A stretch of 64,000 nucleotides of DNA, taken from positions 161,020,694 through 161,084,693 of the forward strand of contig NC_081405.1 of assembly GCF_030272615.1 (NCBI RefSeq), read 5' to 3'. The notes under the pieces were generated by a model that saw only the letters and a list, made by a program, of their open reading frames with translations, had not been told where the DNA came from and did not search any database. Of the stretch, positions 1 through 10,890 are shown piece by piece. Both the position numbers and the translations under genes were made by a program. The first letter of the stretch is position 1. Each line of letters starts with the position of its first letter. This DNA comes from Cryptomeria japonica (lineage: Eukaryota > Streptophyta > Pinopsida > Cupressales > Cupressaceae).

Positions 1-156
1 TGGCCCTTTGAGGTCGAGAGCTGGACCAGGTTAGGGTCTAGTGGGATTTCTATGATGAGGTTACAGCTTCATTGGAGGACACAACACATATGAGATCAAA
101 GTACCCCCACCTTTTTGATGAACTCTAGGAGGAAGTTCATGCCTAGAGGGGGAGGG
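1..156 (+). pseudogene. Ty3/gypsy polyprotein C-terminus (integrase tail/chromodomain-like) with polypurine tract
   Basis: Only the last part of a polyprotein is inside the window. Read from about base 42, the frame gives WDFYDEV, then LEDTTHMRSKYPHLFDEL and a stop. This resembles the end of gypsy chromodomain tails, where a W.ED segment is followed by a run ending in YPHL. An in-frame TAG just upstream (39-41) and further stops downstream show decay. A polypurine tract (145-156, AGAGGGGGAGGG) lies directly before a TG-starting LTR, which is the expected order of polyprotein end, PPT and 3' LTR. Sequence and order support a plus-strand gypsy element whose body lies left of the window. The chromodomain assignment is tentative because so few residues are visible. 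Confidence 0.55.
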
Positions 157-3100
157 TGTGAGGCCCCACCCCGACTCAATCTGACATTTCAGTGGTTTTT
201 ATGTTGAGACTATTATGGATGCTTTATTTTTATGCATTTTGGATTTAGAACTTATATGATTCCATGATTGGGATAACATTGCTATATGTTGATGCTTCAT
301 TTATATGCTTTATGAGATAGAACACTACATGATTTTTGGATAGGATGAAATTGCGGTGATAAATGTCATTATTGGATTTGTAGAACTTTACTATGATGAT
401 AGAAATATGATGTATGTTTATGTGTGGATCAAAATTATGAGAATTAGGATAAATTGCTTATGTGAAATTACTTGGATATAAGATGTATTAAATTGTTCAA
501 ATGTAAATTGTATGCAAGTGTTGATGTGTATTGTTATTCCTATGATTTATATTATATGAGGTTATTTGAAGTTACTAATGTGTAATTGAGATGCACAGGA
601 AGTTATCCATGTGACCATGGAAATATTACAGAGAACCAAACCTAGACCTATGTATGTTCATAAAACCAGAGTTTGTCTATTTGGAGAGACAACACCCCGT
701 TTGTGTCATATTTTATTCGTAATAGTAAATGATGCATGTGTGTTAAGTGTTATTTAATTGATAAATGTAAATCCCACAAGAGACACGATTTCATATATAA
801 TTTTGTAAAAGTATTTTCTTTGTGTCACTTAACACGTGTGGATTTATGTTTGAAGTTTTAAATTTGTCTCTTGGTGGGAATTGTTTAACTATAGCTTTTT
901 CAATTAATGTAATGAGATTCCATAAATGCCTTGGGTAAAGAATCTTTGGGATGGTCAACATAGGTTTGACCCGAAAATAAACTGTAGAGGGGTTTAAAAA
1001 GGGTTAAATGGACACCTAGGGGTAGTTTAATAGGGTTTCCTAGAGCCCATAAGGTATACCTAAGGGTTAGGGGTAATTTTAGGCAAGTTTCTACTCCCAT
1101 GTGACCTTTTAGACACCCTGAAAAGTGACTTTTCTAAGTTGTACGAAAATTGAAATTAGAAGACTTGAACTAAGTTGTAAACCTTCCTTTTCGAATGAGA
1201 GTTCCCTTTCCCATTTTACCTTACCTTCCTTTTTAGTTTTTAGAAACTTGTGAGAACTCTCACAAAGGGCTTCTTAAGCAAGAATTAGAAAATTAGAGGG
1301 TAATCACCCACTCTCCATTTTTGGAGACAAAAGAATTTTGAAAAGAAAAAAGATAGATTTGGGATTGGAGAATTTGGCTAAGGGTAGAAAGAGAAGACTT
1401 GCGGAATTGGGCTACTCATCCTCAACAAAACTAGCATACCTCTGGGCAGTTTAAGGTTGGTTTTACTTTACTTGTAATGTTTTCTTATTGCATGTTGTTT
1501 TGGAAAGAAATGTTGTGTAAAAGACTAGTTTTCGTGCATGTATTTCTTGGAAATTTATTTGGTGTTTTGTGCTTATGCAATGTATGTGTTTTGGCAATAA
1601 TCAAGACCTCCTATACTTGGGAGAGAGGATGGTCTTGTGGGTGGTAGAAGTGACAGCCCTCGAGTGAGAGGCTCTCGTTACGAGAGTGATCACAAGGGAT
1701 TTTATTGACCCTTGCTGCATGGCTTGTTTATGCAATGGGGTTCATAAGGAGGGAAATAAGGCATGAATGCCTTGGGGTGCGTAAGGAATATGGGGTTGTT
1801 ATACTTGATGTATTTGGTTTGGCATGAGGTGGCTATATGGTTTTCCATACTTGCAGTCTCCTCAGGGTACTTGGTCCACTACCACCCTTGAAAGTACATC
1901 ACAATGAGTGGTGTAGTGTAGCCTGGGTTGGGATTGTTTTTGAGTTTGTGTATTTTTTGTCTATTGTGTTTGCATATGTGTTACCTGTCTAGGGCTTGGT
2001 TCTCCGAGCTCGAGGGTGGCTACCAGTTAGCCTAGGTTAGGATGTGAGCTCTCCATGGTCATAGCTTTTGATTTAATTGCAGGTTGTTAGAAGAAAATAG
2101 CAGGACAAGTAGATGTGGCTGGATTTAATTGTTGCAGAAAAATGATGTAAATGTAATTTATGTTCTTTGAAAGTCCTCACTTGTTTGAAAGAAGAGACCT
2201 ATTTGTAAAGTGACTATAAAGTCTTGGGAATAAGTTTAAAGTTATGTAATATTTATTCATGCAATACTGCAGAAAAGAAATAAGTAACTTTGGTTTAGTT
2301 TTCTAAATTTTCTGAAAGATAACATTGTTGTGTTTTAGGATATTTTGATAAGAAAAAGAATTGTTTATTCCTTTTATGCATTAAATACAAATATTAGGAA
2401 AGAAATGAATATGTTTTGCATGCAAGTAGAAGGTTGAAAATAAAAGCATTTAGATCAATCCAGGAAAATGTAAAAGTCATTTTATTTAATTTTGTGATGT
2501 TATTTTATCTATGATTGTATTTTTTTTTTAAATTTTATAAAATAAGAGCAAAGAATTTATAGCCATCTCTAAGGTTTCTAGATTAATAAATTATAGCTAT
2601 ATTTAGTTGCTATTAAATTTATTAAAATTTGTCATTTAAATAGTTGTTGTAGAATTTGCAAAGTCTGTCAATTTATTTATTGCAAAAACTGAAAATCACA
2701 ATCTATTATAGTTTTTATTTAAATAAAATCTAGATTTATTTAGCTGCTGGTAAAATTATTAAATTTAGTCATTTATATAGTTGAAGTTGGAATTATTAAA
2801 TACTGGCATTAGTTATATGCAGAAAATAACACCTACAGTAAACAGTTTAAATAAAATAATAAAATAACTTTATTTTGTTGTAAGTGAATCAGAAATTTAT
2901 TAATCCATCTATTTAATCTTTACATCTAGGATATTTATGAGAGGAAATAAATCAAAAGAAAACAAAATAATATTTCAGTATTATGTTCGAATACATACCT
3001 AGAATCAAAATACTATGGTTTATTCATTACATAATTTCTGTTATATAAAATATATATTTATATAAATATATAATTATATACAGGCAAGTTACCTGTATAT

Positions 3101-3174
3101 ACTTATATATATAATATATATTTATATAAATGCCCATGAAAATAAATATATATACTTAGATTCATATAAAAAAT

Positions 3175-3202
3175 GCATATATATATATATATATATATAT
3201 AT
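3175..3202. repeat. (TA)n microsatellite
   Basis: About 13 uninterrupted TA dinucleotides lie inside the long LTR, just upstream of the palindromic array. Nearby sequence is also rich in TATATA tracts. Confidence 0.85.
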
Positions 3203-3257
3203 TATCTTTTGAAAAGAAAAGAAAAGAAATAAATATAAAAAAAAATAAAAATTTACG

Positions 3258-3498
3258 GGGGAGCGAACATTGTGCAACGCACAGTGATCGGCGGGGCCGA
3301 ACACTGTGCAATGCACAGTGGACAGCGGAGGCGCACACTATGCACTACACAGTGGATGACAAAGGCGCACACTGTGCACTGCACAGTGGACGACGGAGGC
3401 GCACACTGTGCACTACACAATGGTCGGTGGTGCCGCACATTGTGCAATACACAGTGGACGGCAGGGCCACACACTGGGCACTGCACAGTGGGCAGCCA
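3258..3498. repeat. Tandem array of seven ~34-bp palindromic units
   Basis: Seven diverged units of about 34 bp follow one another. Each contains an inverted repeat of the type CACTGTGC-ACT-GCACAGTG with 8-bp arms and a spacer of about 3 bp, followed by a G-rich linker such as GGACGACGGAGGCG. Each transcribed unit could form a small hairpin. The unit is not a multiple of three, so several overlapping ORFs rich in His and Cys appear on both strands. They are repeat artefacts. GC content is far higher than in the flanking LTR. Confidence 0.85.
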
Positions 3499-4862
3499 TG
3501 GCCGCGCCGCTCCCCAAGAACCCCACCTTCCATTGCCTTTGCCTCTGTAGAATGAAAACACCGTTGGGCCTCCCTCAAAGGCATTCGGCCCTGCATAATA
3601 TCTCAAAAAAAAAAAAAGTATAAAACCCTAGCCTGGGTAGGGCTAGGGTAATAATAATAGAAATGGTAAAATTTATAATTTAGGGGTATTTTATAATGCA
3701 AAATCCCTAGCTAGGGTTTGCATGATTTTGTTTCTTTTATAAAGTTGGGAAAATTGTTATAGTAATTATATATATACATTTATATATGTAATTATATATA
3801 AATATAAATATTTAAATACACATAAATGGAAATATAAATAGAAAGTTGTGGAAATTAAAGAATAAAGCATATCTTTAGATTTTAATATTTAGTGTTGTAG
3901 ATTTTTAAGAGTATATAAAATCAAGTGGGCAAACATTATTTTTTTAAATCAACCTAAGGGTATTTCTTTAAAAAAAAGGGGGGGTTGAGATTTAATTAAC
4001 ATACTTGGATATAGGTTTTTGGAATTAAATCTTATAGGACGTTTTTTCGTCATGGGCTTAATTGTACCTTAGCTAATTTAATTTGAGCACATTTTAAGTA
4101 TGGATTAAAATTAATTAATTAAAGCACATTTTAATTATGGATTAAAATGGATGCTAGGAGAATAATTTTAGTTAGCTTTCTAAAATCAATTAATGGCTAC
4201 CCGAGATTAATTTTGCCTGTGCCAATTAATTATCTGAATTAGTTGAATTATTAAATTCGAGTAAACAATAAAACTATTCACTTGGAATTCCGCATTTAAT
4301 TTTATTTAATTTTGAATATTTGAGCTAGTAGATCAAGTTAATCTAAACATAGTTAAGACAAAACATGTTGAAGCATTTTATATTTGTCGCTTTAATGGTT
4401 TTAAAAGTTATGTTTAAAAATAAAAAATTATCCCGATCTTGCCCTAAATTTTGGGCATGACAATAGAGATACAATTAATTACATAAAACAATGGGCGATT
4501 GGGCCGTGTATTTGATGGATATTTACAATGGCTAGGTGACATGGCCACCCCCGATCAATACAATAAATTAGCCATTTTCTAGGTCGTCGACATGAAATAT
4601 TCGCCATTGGCGAATATTCACCACTAAAGTATGCTCTGACCATGAGTATACCACCATTACTAAGTCACATGCAGTAGTGATGAACAAGATTTGAAGAACA
4701 TAAAAAATAGTAGAAGATTGATAAAGTGATATAATATCTTATAAACAATACATTATTTATATATCATATTATATAAATAATTGACACAAATTTATCCAAC
4801 TTGTGTGTTAGAGAAAAATTGGGAACTAAAACTAGCTTGTTTGATTGTGATATTTTAAAACG

Positions 4863-4945
4863 GTCACATTGGTGAAGCCTTTGGACTTCTTGGGAGATCA
4901 CCCATCCTACTACTCCAATTCAAACATTATTAATAATAGAGTTTC
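4863..4945 (-). pseudogene. Decayed 5S-rRNA-like segment (3' half), minus strand
   Basis: Read on the minus strand, this contains GAGTAGTAGGATGGGTGATC followed by CCCAAGAAGTCC. That closely follows the 3' half of plant 5S rRNA (GAGTAGTACTAGGATGGGTGACC, then TCCTGGGAAGTCC), including the C-box region of the internal promoter. The upstream part, AATGTTTGAATTGG, can be aligned to the intermediate-element region if several C-to-T changes are allowed. The 5' half of a 5S gene is not seen. It is probably the 5S-derived part of a Cassandra-type TRIM or a 5S-derived SINE rather than an array gene. Confidence 0.5.
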
Positions 4946-5062
4946 CTCCTTGGTCAATCAAAATATTTATCAGGTTGAAAGAAAAAAAGAACATTTTCAT
5001 AAGGCACACACTTGTATAAAATTTTATAATGAGATAGAAAGATGAATGGGATTGACCTTGAG

Positions 5063-5150
5063 GGAAAATGTATGGCTAAATATGCTTGAGGTGGATTATT
5101 ATTAGGATGGTTGAGTTTCCAATAAGTCCCAAGGCTTCACCAATGTGAGC
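5063..5150 (+). pseudogene. Decayed 5S-rRNA-like segment, plus strand, facing the other copy
   Basis: The plus strand reads GCTAAATATGCTTGAGG, then TATTAGGATGGTTGAG and AATAAGTCC. This parallels the 5S order GTTAAGCGTGCTTGGG, ACTAGGATGGGTGACC, GGGAAGTCC. The trailing AAGGCTTCACCAATGTGA is nearly identical to the sequence after the minus-strand copy, so the two copies share more than 5S homology and form an inverted pair about 200 bp apart. Each is too decayed to be a functional 5S gene. Confidence 0.5.
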
Positions 5151-5541
5151 ATCACTATAGTGCCCCTCCCTAACTCATCCTTTTGAGAGGATGTGATAAA
5201 TACTTTTAGGTTTGTGCGTGTTCTGATATCTTTGTCTCATTCTTATACTGATAGTCTCTTTGACAATAGTAGATTCATTATGATTTATATGGATAAAATT
5301 ATGTCCCAGAGTAATATGATGATCTGAATTACATGTAGTGATCTAGATGCACTCATTATTCATGTATCGATTATATTGATTATGAGGATATGATGACATC
5401 TTATTATTTTCAGCCCCACTTTATGATTGTAGTAGATGTTTACCTAAGCAATAGGAACAATAACTAGACTAAAAGTCCAAACTCAAGGATTGGTCATCCA
5501 TTTTGAGTAGCTATCATTTCCATGATTGAGGTTCATTTACT

Positions 5542-6637
5542 TGTCAGCCCAGGGACGTATTAATTGAAATGGGTATGCATTGTATATGCACTAAGTTCCA
5601 GTAAGAGTCATTCTACACTACCTGCAACAACTAAGTCTATCTGAAATAACAAGCTAAAATATAATAACTGAATGGATATAGGAAATCTTAACATTAACAA
5701 AGGATTCTAACTAAACAACTATTAACTAAGTTCAGAGCTAACACACATGAATTACTCTGTTTGCCTTGGCTGCAGGAATAGTCAGTCGCTAGAACATCTA
5801 CTGCAAAAAAGAGAAAACTTAATCTAACAAACATACGGGAATACTCACCAAATGGGCCCCCTTGGATGAGTGTATCCAAACTTCAAAAGATGAGTCTATA
5901 TACTCAAAATAACATAGGTTTTATTCATTATTTCCAAAAGTCGATACAACACATGAAATGAGAGAAAATGTTTCAAGTTTTGGAAAACGTTGTCTCCCCC
6001 CTGCAAAAAGGTGCAAGTCTTTATTTAAATGAAAACTATAACAAACTACCTAGATCATGCCCATGAATTTAGGTGGAAACATTTATTATAGTGAAGAGAA
6101 GAAGTTAATCCACAAAAAACATGGAATTCGGCTTAACCGCAGCCAAGAATATAGCATGGCGATGTTTACTAGATTGATGCTTGCTAGAGACAAATATAAA
6201 TGAATTTGGTATCGCCTCGCTATTCCTTTGCTGATTCTTATGCACACCATCTTCTCTGTTGTTTTGAATATTTAACTGCCACATAATTTCTCCAACTGCT
6301 TCATGGCGTGACCCTCCATCTTGCTTGAAATAACCACTTCTGCAACAACTTATTTACTCCTGCAATAATGGTTAGAACACACAAGCATGCATATATCCAT
6401 TTCTATTAATTACAAAATTTATACATCCATGCATGACATCACCATAATAATCTGCATAACTATAGGAATACTAAGTCAAAACAATATAGAGGTCAGTGGA
6501 TTTGGCTAACATTCAGAATGCACATAATCAAAACTCTAATACATCACATGACCAAAAAATTGTCTCAATATGCAACTTAAAACATAGGAAAAACTTATCA
6601 GTCATAGAAATAAAAGAGCTATTATTTTAGCTCATCA
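5542..6637 (-). repeat. Putative 3' LTR of the Athila/Tat-like element
   Basis: On the minus strand a purine-rich tract (6647-6638, TTGAGGGGAG) directly precedes TGATGAGC. A candidate end, GGGCTGACA, lies about 1.1 kb downstream at 5542. AATAAA-like signals lie between. No second LTR copy is available for comparison, so the end point is a guess from the TG...CA rule. Confidence 0.35.
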
Positions 6638-6648
6638 CTCCCCTCAAC

Positions 6649-8984
6649 TTAATGTCTTGTTGATCCTCCAACAAGAGGAAAATTTCTTTTTCGGGCATTG
6701 ACTCGTAAATCACCTATGGTTCCTTGTCCTGTACCTCCTCTAGCTAAGTTCCAATAAAACCCTTTCATCTTTTCTAGCCTAGTCCACCTGGATTCCTCTA
6801 TGGCCTCTTCATATGGTTTGTCTATAGCCCTGCATCCCATCAGTGCCCACATAAGGATAGGTGTCTAAAATATCAAGGGTAGACAGTTATTGCTTTTTTT
6901 CCTACCCAAGTGGATATACTTGGGAGCTCTTTGTGTAGGTGCATGATAATTAGGCAATGAATGGGGTTCACCCTGCTTTAGGTATTCTGAAAGACTGTTC
7001 CAACACTGAACCAGACATTCAACTACAACTTGATTCTCATTTCCAACCAAATGCTTATATTCTTGAAATGCTTCCTCTCTCAATGGTAAAACCTAGCTTC
7101 TGACATCAGGTCTAGTCAACAACTTTTGCCAGACATAGTACATATGCCATGGGTTTTTAGCCTCAACTCTGAGTGGTAGTGGGAAATCAAACTCCAAATT
7201 CCTATGCATTCTAGCCTGTGTTCCCATACTGATTTCATTCTATATCCATGACATCAATGCTTTTAACTGAATGTCACCAATATACAATAAGGGATTCCAT
7301 TCGTTGTCAGAAGAGATAGTATAATTATGCAAATAAAATTCACATAACAAATTCTTATTGATTGTAGGAGAGTTTTGATAAACATTAGAAAATTCTTGTG
7401 GAGTATCCAAAGGACTAAGATCCTTGTCAATATGATTTAGCTTGAAACATAAATATTGTTCCTTCAAATATAAAGCATAATCTCTTGGCGGAGCCCTGTG
7501 CTACATTAACTCAAGAACCATGTTTTCTATGGAGTCTACTTTGGTTTGCAATTCAACAATTTGATTGTCCCTCTTTTCAATTTATTTTTGTTTCTTATCA
7601 ATTATTCCCTATAGCCTAGCCCTTTCTATCTCCCACTATCTATAAAATGTAAGTGCAATAGATAAACTAGTGAGATATGAAGGGAGCTTGTGAGTTGTAA
7701 CCCGAGGGCTTGAGATCTCATCAACCAGTTTTTCAAACTACTCTACTACATGTGCCAAATTTGACAATCTTTCAGCTCCATGTCCTTCCTGCGGTTGACC
7801 CTCTGTCTAACTTTCGTGCCCTAATTCTGACATTTTCATAAAAATGGCTTCACTCACATCCCTAGTTGCTTGAGTTCTTTTTTTAACCCATCTACTCCTT
7901 AATTGCATTTTCTAAGTGGCTATAGGAGATGTTGTTGTAGGAAAATTTTCCTTTACCTTACACTTTTTAGCTACAAGAGAAACTTGCACTGGTTGAGGTT
8001 GTTCTATAGTCTCTTCCTCTGCATCACCTTTTTCTTTTTCTTTTCCTTTACTTCTAGAAGATGTTGCTCCACTTTGAGTTTGAGTGGAGGGATGCTCAAT
8101 ATTTGGTTCAATTACCATTTATTCCAAACTAGGCAAGGCTTCTTCTGTAATAGGAGGTTCGTTCATTGTAGAAACCCTAGGAGATGAGGGTTCTCTGATT
8201 TTTTCCTCTTGAGCTGCAATTTCTTCTACAACAGGAAAATTTTCTTCCCCAAAGTGCAGGATGTCCTCAAACTCTCCCCATGGCATCTGTGAGACATCTC
8301 TAAGAGATCGTTCTACCAACAATTTAATCAAGCCATGATGACTAACAGAACGGTTACTACCCCTCTATCTTTCCTTTGCACTAATGGAGATAAGATGATA
8401 CAAGAAATTCAGAACATTCATCCTTCGGCCATGCTACAGATGACTCAATAATTTAAGATGAACAAAATACAGGCTGGAGTACCTACCATCACATGTTATA
8501 TATTTCATCACATAAAATGCAACCTGTGGCCATTCTTCTAGAAGATATGTTCATTTAGTTCCTTTCTTGTCCACATTCAGAGGTCCATCAGCTAGGTGAG
8601 TAAACTCTACCTTAGAACTTCTTGCATCTTTCGCCTCAGGAAATAGTTCTCTATCTTGTAGCAACCCAGTGTTTTCAGCTATTCACTGCACTATGGCAAT
8701 GACCCTTAACCCTTTGACAGAGGCCTCTCCTTCATTGAATGTGCACATGAATTCCAGAGCAATTTCCTCATTAAAATCCATCAATTTTAAAATATAGTCA
8801 ATTCACCCATAGGTTCAGAAGTAATGTTCACACTGGTTGTCCTATAGAAAAGCGTCTTGAACTATAGGCTCATGACAGATAGGGGCTCCTATCCTACAAA
8901 ATTGAAAATTCATGCTCCAAAATCCTTTACTTCTTCTTTAGTATCTTCTATCAACTATGGTGGCAGGATGAACTAATCACTCAT
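6649..8984 (-). pseudogene. Accessory ORF (copy A) downstream of pol in the Athila/Tat-like element
   Basis: One minus-strand frame from about 8820 to 6649 keeps coding character through roughly a dozen stops; the N-terminal part (8984-8820) reads in a neighbouring frame. Visible in order are: a segment with VKGLRV then AENTGLL (about 8725-8660); a conserved segment with VMKY, DGRY, VHLKLLSHL and later HHGLIKLL (about 8510-8310); a Lys/Glu/Ser-rich low-complexity region; a basic RSRWVKKRTQ; a short coiled-coil-like stretch; and a C-terminal part with YALYLKEQYLC and LCEFYLH (about 7490-7320). The end stop is followed by a PPT-like tract. It sits where OTA elements carry env-like or other extra ORFs, but no signal peptide or membrane segment is evident. 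I do not recognise a function. The same domain occurs in LINE-2 ORF3 and in the ORF split at 52/62 kb. Confidence 0.6.
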
Positions 8985-9081
8985 GCTAAATGATTTCTCA
9001 TTCAAAAATTATATCAAGAAAATTAAAGCTCATTATTGACAAGGACACATAATTACACAACTCATAAATTGAACCATAAAA

Positions 9082-9095
9082 CACCCCCGCCCCCA
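9082..9095 (-). promoter_or_regulatory. Internal polypurine-like tract between integrase and accessory ORF
   Basis: The minus strand reads AAGTTGGGGGCGGGGGTGTT between the integrase stop and the accessory ORF. A similar tract (AAGTTGAGGGGAG) lies at 6650-6638, directly before the putative LTR. Its position suggests an additional plus-strand primer site or a junction between an acquired ORF and the original element. This is inference only. Confidence 0.35.
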
Positions 9096-9419
9096 ACTTA
9101 AGATGACATGTGTCCACACAAGTGAAAAAGGATAGAGGGAAGGGTATGCAGATTATGCGAATCATATCAAGTAATAATCATAATGAAAGAATAAATGCAT
9201 AATTAAAGAAAAATAAATAATACACATACCTGCAGTCATACTAATTGATGTTGTAATCAAACGATTAGTTATTTAGGATATCAGATGAGGTGATGTGAAG
9301 TGGATGATGTGAAAAAAATAGAAATGAAATGGGATGAGGTGGGTGAGAAAATTATTAGTGGAGAATAGCATTTCCATAAAATATGGAAATTTTTATTATG
9401 AATGCATGCATGAGGAATT

Positions 9420-10848
9420 TTAAGACCGTGGACCAAGAAGGTCCCTTGCAGAAGCTGTAGGAACTACATCAAGAATGGCCTCTTCAGATGTTGTAGGAAC
9501 TATGGCAAGAAGGTTTTCTTTAGATGCTATAGGAACTGTGGTCCGCACTTGGTTGTCAAATTGCTGCAGGAATTGTTCTTTTGTTGCAGGCTTATGATAA
9601 AGGTGTAGTTGATGACCATTGACCAGAAGTTTGAATCTGACTGGGTCTATTGTTGTCAACCTAACTACTCCATTTTGAAAAACTTCATCTATTTCATATG
9701 GTCCCAAACAACAAGTCTGTAGCTTCCCCATAGTATCCTTATGTCTGGAATCATATAGAAATGCCCAATTGCCAGATTTAAATTTTCTCTCCTTGATATA
9801 CTTATCATGACATTTAGCATGTTGATGTTGAATAATCTTTGTATGTTGAACAACCATCTTTCTCATCTCATCTAGAGCATTGAATTGCATGATGTGGTCT
9901 TTTTGTGCTTCTGAGAGAGTCATATTCAATTGCAGAGTTGTCATAAGAGTTTTATGTTCAAACTCAATGGGCATCATTGTTGTTTTTACATACACCATTT
10001 GAAAAGGTCTAAAACCAATTGTTGTCTTCCATGTTGTTCTGTATGCCCAAATGGCTTCAGGAAGCCTATGTGACCAATCTTTTTTATGAAGAGTTACTAT
10101 CTTGGAAGAATTCCATGTTTGTAACTTCTACCTAACCATTTGCTTGGGGATGGTATGGAGTAGACTTCATGTGTGTGATATTATATCCATTAACCAATGC
10201 TGCAATTAATGTGGAAGTAAACTATGGTCCTTGATCTAAAACAATCTCCCTTGGGACTCCATAGCGTGTAAATATTTTCTCATAGAGAAATTCAGCCACT
10301 TTATTATCTCTTGCATGTGTCATTGCTCTTGCTTCCACCCATTTTGTAACATAATCAGTGCATACTGGAATATAAGATTTCCCATTGTAAGGAGTATCAA
10401 TTGGTCCAACAAAATCCAATCACCATTTATAAAATGGTGCAGCCAATATTTGGGGATACAATGACATTTCATCAGATCTAGTAGGCCTACCCATTCGCTG
10501 GCATCTATCACATTTTCTAGTATATTGTGTTGCATCTTTATACAAAGATGGCCAATAATATCTCGTGCTAAGGATTTTAAGTGTTGTTCTTTTAGCCACA
10601 AAATGTCCTCCACATGGCTCATCATGACATGCGTGAAGGATATCATATGTGTCATCCTCCCTGACACACCTTCTCATGACTTGGTCAAGTCCAATATAAA
10701 ATAAACAATCAACAATCCAAGAGAAATTAAAGCTTTTCTCAGCTAGCAACCTTCTTTCTTTAGGAGAAAAATGAGAAGGCATCTTATTAGCAGCTAAATA
10801 ATTTGCAATATTGACATACCAGGGAGTGTGATCTTTTATCAAGAACAA
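9420..10848 (-). pseudogene. Integrase of the Athila/Tat-like element
   Basis: The zinc-binding HHCC module is intact: H...H in HDEPCGGHF, followed by RYYWPSLYKDA and CDRCQR. The catalytic core gives the first Asp in CTDYVTKWVEA, the second in IVLDQGP, and the Glu region in PYHPQANG followed by a stop and VEVTN. The C-terminal part (9998-9420) has GPYEIDEVFQNGVVRL but no chromodomain. It ends in three imperfect repeats of a VPTTSEEAILD-type unit. Stops lie after QGP, within the Glu-motif region and at other places, with a frame change near 10.0-10.2 kb. The protein is broken, yet the catalytic residues visible are retained. As in other gypsy elements, it would have inserted the cDNA into chromosomal DNA. 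Confidence 0.8.
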
Positions 10849-10890
10849 ATGTTCATCAAGGAAAGCATCATCTATAGTTGCAGGATCATC

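Larger units (their letters stand above)
157..4462 (+). mobile_element. Very long (4.3 kb) 3' LTR of a gypsy element
   Basis: The segment begins TGTGAGGCCC immediately after a polypurine tract and ends GGGCATGACA. The reverse complement of the end, TGTCATGCCC, matches the start at 8 of 10 bases, as expected for LTR termini. It has no convincing ORF. It is AT-rich, and from about 2.5 kb onward it holds a TA microsatellite, a palindromic array and A/T runs. Its 4306-bp length is large for a plant LTR, though multi-kilobase LTRs are known. The partner 5' LTR is outside the window, so the boundaries rest on the PPT and terminal motifs only. An internal insertion enlarging the LTR cannot be excluded. 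Confidence 0.6.
4463..5541. other. Non-coding interval with a perfect palindrome and 5S-like segments
   Basis: No coding ORF was recognised. A 23-bp palindrome with 11-bp arms (AATATTCGCCA and its complement around one T) lies at 4596-4618. Two 5S-like segments lie at 4863-4945 and 5063-5150 and are listed separately. The rest is AT-rich unique-looking sequence. Confidence 0.5.

Noticed and set aside
3258-3498. CRISPR-like array
   Set aside because: Repeats are contiguous and diverged with no unique spacers, the context is a plant LTR, and no cas genes are present.
3253-3623. Several overlapping ORFs with repeated His/Cys motifs on both strands
   Set aside because: They arise from the 34-bp palindromic array being open in several frames. 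There is no conserved protein pattern beyond the repeat.
4863-5150. Functional 5S rRNA genes
   Set aside because: Only the 3' half is recognisable, many promoter positions are changed, and the copies are inverted and not arrayed.
6649-8984. Envelope protein of an Athila-type element
   Set aside because: Position fits, but no signal peptide, transmembrane segment or envelope motif is visible, and the domain is shared with a LINE. A neutral accessory-ORF label is safer.
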